NCBI RefSeq assembly: GCF_033958435.1
Contig: NC_134152.1
Coordinates: 13,874,001 to 13,938,000, forward strand
Reading direction: 5' to 3'
DNA from: Carettochelys insculpta
Lineage: Eukaryota; Chordata; Testudines; Carettochelyidae
Length of the DNA stretch: 64,000 bases
Shown here: positions 55,791 through 64,000 of the stretch, piece after piece
Numbering within the stretch: position 1 is the stretch's first letter
How the letters are laid out: each line of letters opens with the position of its first letter
The notes under the pieces: generated by a model
The model's input: only the letters and a program-made list of their open reading frames with translations
Told to the model about the DNA's origin: nothing
The model's database searches: none
Position numbers and translations under genes: made by a program

Positions 55791-56639
55791 AAAACTGCTT
55801 GCTATTCTAAACATCAAGCAGAACTGAAGAAGACCCATGTCTGTTAATGCAGGACTCCTCTGCAAAAGAATTAGCACTGCTCTCCAGTTTAGATGTGGCA
55901 GGTTTCTTTCCACTGAGAGACTTCACCCTATCAGGAAGTTTCCTGACATTCCGTCAATTTCTCATCTTAAGACCCTTGCTCCTATTTGGAACACCCTGTT
56001 AAGCCCTATGCAATTTTAACTTCATGATGCTTATTGCCTCGGGGTTTTCCATTTCTCTGGCCAAACTGTTCCTTCCTCTCGTTTGGCAAGGTTTTTACTA
56101 GTTCAAAGCTTAGACCACTCTCTCTAAATTGACTAAAGACCCTGTTCTGGAAGGCATCTTAAGCATACCTCCCCTGCCCATCAAACTCTTTCACTATTTG
56201 TATATTCTTCAAGAACTGTGACCAGCAAAACCTCACCATGGAAAGATAGTAACTTTTATTCTGTGTTTACTGCACTGTGATGAATTTTTTTCCCTGCAGC
56301 TTCCATTTCTGTACTCTGCCTAATAATAAACATTAACTTTTTATGTCATTTCCATCTGGGCTCTGTACTTATGAGAAAGCAATGCCAGCCTCCATGTTTT
56401 CAGAGTACACAGAATCCAAAATTCACAGATCAGTATCTCTGTGTGCAGACTTTTCCAAGTTTCAAATTTTAATCCACAAGCAGCCACATGGACTCGTAAG
56501 AACCTTTGAATGTTCCTGCTCTAGGGTTGGAAGCAGATTATATCCATATTGCATCTCCAACTCATTTGATTGTGGATATGCCTGAACTACAAGGAAGTGG
56601 GGAAGTGAGGAAGTTGGTCTTACCCATGAACCTCATTAC
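55791..56639. other. Unassigned sequence
   Basis: Contains short T/C-rich stretches and open frames without motifs. The C/T-rich part around 55960-56220 may be an old repeat but I cannot name it. Confidence 0.35.
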
Positions 56640-56725
56640 CTAATAAATAAATTTGTTAGTCTTAAAGGTGCTACAGGACTCTTGTTATTTGTGAAACTAC
56701 AAACTAACATAGCTTCCCCTCTGAG
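56640..56725. repeat. Half copy of the PLE-related hairpin element
   Basis: TAATAAATAAATTTGTTAGT, CTTAAAGGTGCTACAGGACTC and ACAAACTAACATAGCTTCCC correspond to one arm plus the terminal tail. The other arm is missing. Confidence 0.65.
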
Positions 56726-57444
56726 TCTTCCACTCCCCTAGGAGGAGCCTTTGTGTGGTCAGCAGGGTAGCTGTTAAGCACCTGTGAATAACAAAAGCTT
56801 TGTCCCTCAATTGCCAATGTAGACAAAGTTTAACTGAGCTAAATCAGAGGCAGACAGGGAGAGAGGATCTTATTGAACTACAAGTCAGGGTGTATGTGGC
56901 AAAGCACCTTCCACGCATTTGAGATTTCAAATGAGAGCCGGAGGAACAGAAATGTCAGCTATGGGTTAAGATAAGATTTGATTTCAAGCCTCGGCTGCAT
57001 TTTCTACATGGCATTAGTAATACAAAACTGAACCATGAGAAGCTTGTCCTACACTTAGGAACCCAAAGCAGTACAATTAAGACTACATGTTTTGAAGTTA
57101 GAAAAAAAAATTATGCACTGGCATAAGACGTTTGTTACCTTATGATGGACTTAATCACAAAAAAATAGATTTACTCAGAGTTTTTTTGCAACATTTCATA
57201 GTATCTTGTGACATGTCACACAGTTACACATAGGCCAGTTTGTTTTCATTGTACCTTTGTCCCGTGAATTTCTATTAAATTCATTGGTTTGTAAGAACAG
57301 ACTAGAAGCTTGCATTTTTTTTAAAAATCTAAGATGCGTGACATGTCCAATGATCTTCAGCAAGAAAAGCAAAATAAACTGATTTGCTTAGCGGACTTCT
57401 TTTTTCAAACTAGCAAAACCTTTTTCTGCACATCTCTCAACCTA
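56726..57444. other. Unassigned AT-rich sequence
   Basis: No gene, terminal repeat or simple repeat of note before the left end of the Harbinger C copy. Confidence 0.4.
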
Positions 57445-57839
57445 GGGTATGTGTACACTAGGAAACAGGTTGATTTTTAGCACCCAATTTGGTAAAGTGT
57501 ATGTCCACTCTGGCACATGACTTTGATAGAGTGAGTCCCCATTAGGAGAGGAAGCTTTGACTTTGTAAGCAATGTACTGTGAATATCTTCCCACAGACCC
57601 TTCTGCTCCGTTGAATCGTGGCTTAAGTTACCAGTGTCTAATGGGACAAAAAATGCTGTGGGTGGTTCTGGGTGCGTGTTGTCAGCCTCCCATAGCGCAC
57701 TTCTCTCCACCCCTTGGAAAGCAATGGCAAAAGTGTTTTTGGGTCCTTTTTTCATACCCATGTAGATGCCATTGCAAGGCAAGCATGGAGCCCATCCAAC
57801 TTCAAATTGTTGTGGCAAGTATTGAGAGCAATGGAGACT

Positions 57840-58818
57840 GACGAGGACATGGACATACATAAATGTGAAGCACTGGAGAGGAGGAATGGGAGATACTGGC
57901 TACATCTGATTCTTTACATAGTGTAGCGCTGTTTTTGGTGCCATGAAACAAGCTCATTTGACCACATTGGTCTGCAGGGATGCGACAATCAGCAGTGGCA
58001 ACAAAACTTCCTCATGTGTAAGTACACTTTTATGAGACTTAGTGAATTGCCTTCCCCTTCCCTGAAGTGCTGCAATACCAGAATGAGAATTGCTCTGACA
58101 GTTCAGAAGCGTGTGGCAACAGCCCTGTGGAAACTTGCCATGCCAGACAGCTACGAGTCAGTGGGAAATCAATTCAATGTGGAAAAAACTGCAGCAGGGG
58201 CTGCTGTGATCCAGGTTGTCAACGCAATCAATTTCCTTCTATTACGATTGACAGTGACTCTGAGAAATGTGCAGGATCTACTCGATGGTTTTGCCACAAT
58301 GGGGTTCCCGAACTGCAGCACAGCGATAGCTGGAACACAGATCCCTATTTTGGCACCAGACCACCTTTCCACAGAGTACATGAACTTCAAGGGGTACTTC
58401 TCCATAGTATTGCATGGCGCATGATGCCCGCATCTTTAGGAACTCTGGTCTGTTCAGAAAGCTGCAGAGTGGAACTTTCTTCCCAGACCATAAAATCACC
58501 ATTGGAGATGTAGAGATGCCAATAATGATCCTGGTAAATCCAGCTTACCTCTTGCTCCCTTGGTTCCTGAAGTCATACATAGGCAGCCTGGACTGCAGTA
58601 AGGAGCAGTTCAACTACAGGCGGAGCAAGTGCAGAACGGTAGTAGAATGTGCATTGGGCTATTTAAAAGCCAGGTTCAGGAGCCTCCTAACTTGGTTAGA
58701 CCTCACTGAAAGCAACATTCCCCTAGTGGTGGCAGCTTGTTGTGTGCGCCATAACTTATGCGAGAGTGAGGGGGAAATTTTCACACCAGGCTGGAGGGCT
58801 GTGCAACTCAAGCAATAG
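57840..58818 (+). pseudogene. PIF/Harbinger transposase, copy C, degraded
   Basis: Blocks in order: VQKRVATALWKLAMPDSYES, VGNQFNVEKTAAGAAVIQV, NAINFLLLRLTVTLRNVQ, LLDGFATMGFPNCSTAIAGT and QIPILAPDHLSTEYMNFKGY (58105-58405). Then a frameshift, AHDARIFRNSGLFRKLQSGT (58417-58476), DVEMPIMILVNPAYLLLPWF, KEQFNYRRSKCRTVVECALG, YLKARFRSLLTWLDL and HNLCESEGEIFTPGW. The first catalytic Asp is replaced by Ala (AIAGTQIPI). The second Asp (HDARIF) and the Glu (VVECAL) are kept. It is the closest relative of copy B at 12160-13170. Confidence 0.87.
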
Positions 58819-60388
58819 ACATTGCTTTTGTGAGCTTAGTCATTTTTATTTAGGGGACAGTGAAGGAGTTCATCACAGGGGCTTCAGGGGGTGAGTAAAC
58901 AAGGACAAGTGGCATTTTGCTATCACAGGTGGAGGAATGTCAGCCTCCTGCTCTAAGAAGCATCACTGGGAGTGGAATGCAAGGCTGCCCTGGTGTTCCC
59001 TTCCTCACACATTCTGGGGTGCTGATGTGGGAAGGGTACGGAACATGGTACAGAGAACAAGTGGTTCATCATGGGCTGCAGTGGGTCTCTCTGCTGTTTT
59101 ACCAGGCACTTCAGGAGCTCTGTTTGGTGCCCTCATCAGCTGTAACTTCTCCTGGGTCTGAACTTCATGCTCTCTGAGCACTCTCTTGTCCTCCCAATCT
59201 GCCCTCCTGTCTTCCAGACACCCTCCTTTCCTCCAGCACAGTTCTACTCCATTCATTTAACTGTGCACTGTCTGTGTGGCAGCTTACATGTGCTCTAGGA
59301 ACACATCTTCCCACGTTTGTTTTCTCCTTCAGATCAGAGCCACTGTAACAGCTGTGGATGAGTGGATAAAGCCGTAGTCAATGAGCCCACTGTTAAGCAC
59401 ACTGCAACAAAACATAAGTGAACGCTGAAAATTAGGGAGATACATTTACTGCAGATAAATTTTACAACTCACAATAGGGATATGTTCTGTGCAAGGACAA
59501 ATGTTGGCTTTTAAGCATCCTCTTTGCAGCAGGTACTACACAGCAATCTTAAGGGGCCTGCTTGACTTGGTTCATTTCCAGTCACTGAGAGGCACAGACT
59601 GGGGTATGCTTTCAAACACGTGATTCCAAAAGCAGTTGATACAGCTGTACACACTGCAAGTGGGTGTGACGGGGGGCATAGGGGCTGTGACAGTGGCAGT
59701 CACTGTGTGCATCCCCTCCCCACTTTGCTAAGACATTGAGTCTTTCCTTTTCCCCCAAAGGCTAGGCAAAGTAAGCGGGGCAGTACACATGGCAGTGTGA
59801 CTTGTGGCTCTTGCAGTTGCCACCTGCTTCTCCTCCCTACTCTTCTAGGACAGTGAAAGCTTCCCTTCCTCCAGCAACCCAGGGAGGAAGGGGACAGGGC
59901 ATGACAGTGCAGCTTGCGCTTTCTTCCCCGTGGGACACTAAAATTCTCTCTTCCCCCAGGAGCCTAAGGAAGGTAAGGGAGGGGACTGATTCTACCATGG
60001 CAGAGCAGCTTGAGCTATCATAATAGCTGAATGCTCCTTCCCCTACTTCCTCTATGTTGCAAAGAGAGAAATCAGCCTCCTTAGAATAACAAACCTTGCT
60101 AAGGAACAGATGTTAGCTGAATGGGGACACAAGACTGGTTGGTATGCTGCACTGCTCTGTAGTACAATGACATCAGATTACTTACTGGTGGTTTGGTGAG
60201 GAAAGGTGTCCTATCATGGAGATCAGAATAAGGCAGGCCTCCTCAAGAAGAACAATTAAAGAGTATCTGTCTGAGAGTTTTATGAAGATGTGCAGGGAGG
60301 ATCGGTGTCCCCAGACACATTTACAAGTTGTTCTGGAGGCCCTGGGCTATGTAGGTACAACCCCCACCACAGATCATGCCGAACTGCC

Positions 60389-61006
60389 TTAACCCCCTTG
60401 TAGCATTATTAAAAAAGAGAACTCATGAGAGATGCCCTCCCTGCCATCAGATTCTGGCTGTGGAATGTCCTGGGAGCTGGCCATGAGATCCACAGTTTTA
60501 AAAAGTTCCTGGCTGTTGATGAGATCAGATGCTCTGTTTGCCTGCTGACCATTGCTCTCCTCCTTCTCCTCCTCATCCACCATGTCTTCCCTGCTGTTGC
60601 CAGAGGAATTTCCTGCCTGAGAAATCTCTTGGGAAGTCTCAAATCACTCTCGGTGGACAGTGGTTGGTTGCCCACCACCCTCAGAATCCCATGCAGCTGC
60701 TCATAGAAGCAGCATGTTTGCAGCAATGACCCAAAATATCAGTTTGCTTCCTTTGTCTGCTGGTAAACCTGCCTGAGATCCTTTATTTTCATATGGCACA
60801 GCTGAGCATCTCTGGTGTATCCTTTTTTTCACCGTGCCCTGTGAGATCATGGCACAGGTGTCTGTGTTTCTTTTGCTGCTTCGTAGGTCTGCCAGCACTG
60901 TTTCATCCCCCCACATAGCAATAAGCTCCTGGATCTCCTGCATGCTCCATGTTGGAGCTCGACTGTGACCCTGTGAATTCATGTGCAGATGTCCTGCCTG
61001 CTTCAC
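60389..61006 (-). pseudogene. Harbinger Myb/SANT-like accessory gene, copy C, degraded
   Basis: The minus-strand frame 61006-60701 gives SRAPTWSMQEIQELIAMWGD, then ETVLADLRSSKRNTDTCAMI. This is the Myb/SANT-like domain with its Trp residues, parallel to RGPSWTEAELRDLLGLWSEE of family A. After a frameshift come CCFYEQLHGILRVVGNQP and a run of basic/acidic residues (KTWWMRRRRRRAM). Several stops and shifts. Confidence 0.8.
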
Positions 61007-61339
61007 TCACCAAGCTGGCGAAAAAGGAAATGAAATTCAAATGTTCCCAAGCCATTTCCTGCACACTTGGAGAGCAGTGGAGCTGAAAGTGGTGGCCAGA
61101 GTGGTCACATTGGGGCAGTGTGGGACATCTCCAGGAAGCCAAGAATGTCAAATTCACAGTGCTCTGTCTGCACGACCCTGAAGTTGACCATGCAAGGTCA
61201 ATTTTAGCGTTACCCCTCATGCAAAGCAGGAGTATAAAAGTCGATCTTAGGAGCCCTTAAAGTCAGCAGAACAGAACCTGTAGAGTGGACTGACTACTTA
61301 GAAAATCAGTCTGACACCTAAATTAAACCTAATCTCTTA

Positions 61340-61772
61340 GGCTGGGTCTACATGTGCCCCTTCCTTTTGAAAGGGGCATGTTAATGAGCGGGTTTGAAAT
61401 ATGCTAATGAGGTGCTGCAATGGATATGCAGCGCCTCATTAGCATAATGGCAGCCACGGTGATTCAAAAGTGCAGCTTTTCGAATTGCATGCCGCCTGTG
61501 GAGACAGGACCTTCCGAAAGGACCCTCCAATTTTCGAAAGCCCTTCTTCCGATCACAGATAGGAAGAAGGGCTTTCAAAAACTGGAGGGTCTTTTCGGAA
61601 GGTTCTGTCTCCACAGGCGGCGTGCGATTCAAAAAGCCGTACTTTTGAATTGCCGCAGCTGCCATTATGCTAATGAGGCGCTGCATATTCATTGCAGCAC
61701 CTCATTAGCATATTTTGAACCCGCTCATTAACATGCCCCTTTTGAAAGGAAGAGGCACGTGTAGACCCAGCC
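61340..61772. mobile_element. Hairpin MITE, 433 bp
   Basis: Starts GGCTGGGTCTACATGTGCCC and ends with the inverse GTGTAGACCCAGCC. The halves pair almost completely around 61556, with about 20 mismatches by eye in roughly 210 bp. Each half carries the sub-hairpin GCTAATGAGGTGCTGCA / TGCAGCGCCTCATTAGC and TTTTGAAAGG-type ends. The centre has GGCTTTC / GAAAGCC flanks and CTTCTTCC / GGAAGAAG. Non-coding. It is the same family as 33208-33587. Confidence 0.88.
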
Positions 61773-62994
61773 CTGCTGTGGACCAGGCATCACTAAGGCC
61801 TAAACATTGGGTAATATGCAAGACATACAATCAGAAAACTTAATATTGTTTGACTTTAGTTTTAGTATTTGACACTATTTAACAATACATTTGCAACTTA
61901 ATAGTACATAGTGTAATTTTGGAACTAAATTAAGAGTCATTCCTTGTGAGGAGGAACAATAAATAGTAGACATTGGCTGCTTTTCTATTTGGATAAATGT
62001 CATTTTCTCTCATAAGCTAGAATATTAAAATAAGCTGCATAAAACCAAATGGAGTCTCTTAGACATTGTTTGGGACACTCTTTAGCATATTTCTGCAGTT
62101 ATTTACAGCTTGAAAATATGCAGTAAAATGGGGCTACTATTTAAGTTGTTGTTAGCCAGATGTGATAATGGAAATTATCCTGGCATGTATAAACCATGGC
62201 TGGGCTTCCGTGATAACTTGGAACAAACCAACGAGATGTGCTAATGGTTCTATTTTAGCCTTCAAGGGTATTAAAATTTGCCTGAATAGGTAATTGTAAC
62301 AGTGTCAATAACATCCATAATTATTAGGAGGAATTCAGAGTGAAGACTGAAATTCTGGTCCAATTCTCTTCTCCCCCCACCAGTACACTAGTATAAACCA
62401 GAATGCTAGACTGGTACAACAAGTATTTGGCCCCTTGACCAACTCCCATGCATTCCAGGAGTTGTTCTATAAAGACAGGTTCCTGCTCCCAAGTTCCTAT
62501 CTACTCTCTTGCTTAATCTCGTAACCCTTACCCAGCAGTATCTCCAGTCTAGGTTAGATCAAGGCCATCATTAGGTCTTCCCTTCACTTAGTGGCAACAG
62601 GGTTCCACCTCCACTCAGTGACCGCAAAGGGCTCTGCTTCATACACTCTGCCTCCATGGGTAGTTATATATTTGGATATGAACTCTGCTGCATTCTCTTC
62701 CTGTCACACACAGATTTATCAACCTTTTGGCAGGCTGCAAGAGAAGTAGGAGGACAAGAACAAAACAAACAGGCCAATTCTAGTTTGGTATTTAACAATT
62801 GAATTAGGAATTTTACATTAGGCAACTAGATGTTAACATCTTAGACTCTGAATATATTACAAAACATTAGACCACTGGATCTATAAAGTTCTTAAGGAAA
62901 CAAATGCAATATTTTTTTTTACACCATGAAGGAGACTCAAAGCTAGATTCTTTATTTGTATTAATAGCAGCTCACTTCTTTGAGTGAGAACTAT
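61773..62994. other. Unassigned sequence
   Basis: AT-rich sequence with no coding frame or named repeat, ending at the old Harbinger fragment. Confidence 0.4.
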
Positions 62995-64000
62995 GTTTTG
63001 GTTTGTAGCAATCATAGAGTTGCTGCCTGGTTCCCAGCTCCACACCACTCCTGGGAGCCAGGAAACTGACCAGCACCACAGCGCTTCTAAAAAATGGGAA
63101 CTGAGTCACTATGCACACCTGATCATTGACCTGTTTGTAGCAGTGTAAAAAAATGCATTCCACAAAAGTAAATCCATACCCCAAACTCAACCAGCTTGTA
63201 GCATTACTAAAAATACTCACCAGAAAAGCCCCACTCAGCACCATTGCTGGACTCCATGGACCCCATAACTTCAGGTGTCAATGAGGAGGGTACTGGCTTG
63301 AGATGCAGTGTGAACAGCTCCAGACTGCCAAGCTCAGCTTCCACAGGCACCAGTTGAACATCAGTGGCTTCCTCTTCATCGCCTTCCTGCTCCTACTCCA
63401 CCTCTCGGCTCACACCAGAGTCCTCAGGATGATCTCCTGAAGAGTCCCTGTTAGCTCTGGGGACCTTGGTTGGGTCACTCCCAAGAATTCTGTCCAGGTG
63501 CTCAGAGAATTGGCACATCTTGGCTGTGTCTACACGTGCCCCAAACTTCGAAATGGCCATGCAAATGGCCATTTCGAAGTTTACTAATGAAGCGCTGAAA
63601 TGCATATTCAGCGCTTCATTAGCATGCGGGCGGCAGCCGCGCTTCGAAATTGACGCTCCTTGCCGCCGTGCGGCGCGTCCAGACGGGACTCCTTTTTGAA
63701 AGGATACTGCCTACTTCGAAGTCCCCTTATTCCCATGAGCTCATGGGAATAAGGGGACTTCGAAATAGGCGGGGCCCTTTCGAAAAGGAGTCCCGTCTGG
63801 ACGCGCCGCGCGGCGGCAAGGAGCGTCAATTTCGAAGCGCAGCTGCCGCCCGCATGCTAATGAAGCGCTGAATATGCATTTCAGCGCTTCATTAGTAAAC
63901 TTCGAAATGGCCATTTGCATGGCCATTTCGAAGTTTGGGGCACGTGTAGACACAGCCCTTGAGAGCATGAGCCTGATAGCCTATTGCCTTCTCTGACTTT
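62995..64000 (-). pseudogene. Harbinger Myb-like gene fragment (copy D), interrupted by a hairpin MITE
   Basis: On the minus strand, 63520-63400 reads KMCQFSEHLDRILGSDPTKV, then PRANRDSSGDHPEDSGVSRE. This parallels KTCCFYEKLDAILGKDS in copy B and CCFYEQLHGIL in copy C. The low-complexity acidic tail continues to about 63240. The upstream part (63958 onward) includes AIRLMLS-type residues before the window ends. The hairpin MITE at 63522-63957 splits the gene within the SANT-to-CxFYE region. Confidence 0.6.
63522..63957. mobile_element. Near-perfect hairpin MITE, 436 bp, with nested palindromes
   Basis: Starts GGCTGTGTCTACACGTGCCC and ends with its exact inverse. The centre is GAGCTC at 63737-63742 with no unpaired loop. 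I count about eight mismatches between the two 218-bp arms. Each arm contains two smaller hairpins: AACTTCGAAATGGCCAT / ATGGCCATTTCGAAGTT, and TAATGAAGCGCTGAA / TTCAGCGCTTCATTA. CTT on both sides (63519-63521 and 63958-63960) may be the target duplication. Non-coding. Confidence 0.92.

Larger units (their letters stand above)
57445..61320. mobile_element. Old PIF/Harbinger element (copy C), two convergent genes
   Basis: Left end GGGTATGTGTACACTAGG matches the inverse of the right end of copy B (21398-21413). A transposase lies on the plus strand (about 57840-58818) and a Myb-like gene on the minus strand (about 61006-60389), the same convergent plan as family A. The right end is not clearly resolved before the hairpin MITE at 61340. 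Both genes are degraded. The intervening 58820-60380 is non-coding. Confidence 0.75.

Noticed and set aside
61340..61772. Assembly artefact (false inverted join)
   Set aside because: The two arms differ by about 20 positions and the same architecture recurs at 33208-33587 with different mutations, so it is a real element family.

Overview
This is a piece of a vertebrate nuclear chromosome, most likely from a turtle (probably Cryptodira). Two host genes lie tail to tail. The last exon of ATF7IP2 is on the plus strand (10968-11360). The four coding exons of EMP2 are on the minus strand (43044 down to 24334). This is the same neighbour order and orientation that I recall for human 16p13. The turtle call rests on two tRNA-derived SINEs of the turtle Pol III/Cry I type (35251-35470 and 44401-44585), on the many CR1 LINE pieces, and on a dense set of PIF/Harbinger and hairpin elements with ends of the type GGCTGTGTCTACACGTG.

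Layout. 1-10967 is ATF7IP2 intron. It holds a hAT-like element, a minus-strand CR1 split by a nearly complete DIRS-type tyrosine-recombinase retrotransposon (3814-8994), and a small MITE. 10968-11700 is the ATF7IP2 terminal exon with its 3' UTR. 12160-21413 is the intergenic space, filled by an old PIF/Harbinger element (family B). Into it were inserted a short hairpin element, a 710-bp deletion derivative, and a 4.5-kb two-gene Harbinger (family A, 14672-19215) carrying convergent Myb-like and transposase genes. 21414-24333 is mostly plain intergenic sequence and the EMP2 3' UTR. 24334-43077 is EMP2. Its 15-kb second intron carries a TSD-flanked unknown insert, CR1 pieces, and a second DIRS element (29928-38061, minus). 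That DIRS was itself invaded by a Penelope-like element, which was invaded by a hairpin MITE, and separately by a SINE. 43078-64000 is EMP2 intron 1 or upstream sequence. It holds another Harbinger derivative, an RTE-like LINE (about 45680-52770) interrupted by CR1 and L1/Tx1-like LINE sequence, three long hairpin elements, and two more old Harbinger copies (57445-61320; 62995-64000).

How it works together. The host genes are ordinary. The interest lies in the mobile DNA. Both DIRS elements show the inverted terminal repeats and the internal complementary region expected for replication through a circle. The Harbinger family shows an autonomous two-gene element beside its deletion derivatives and a wider set of hairpin elements with the same ends. 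The transposons look inactive: stops, frameshifts and active-site substitutions are visible, several of which look like CpG decay. I see no bacterial-type genes, CRISPR arrays, rRNA or functional tRNA genes.
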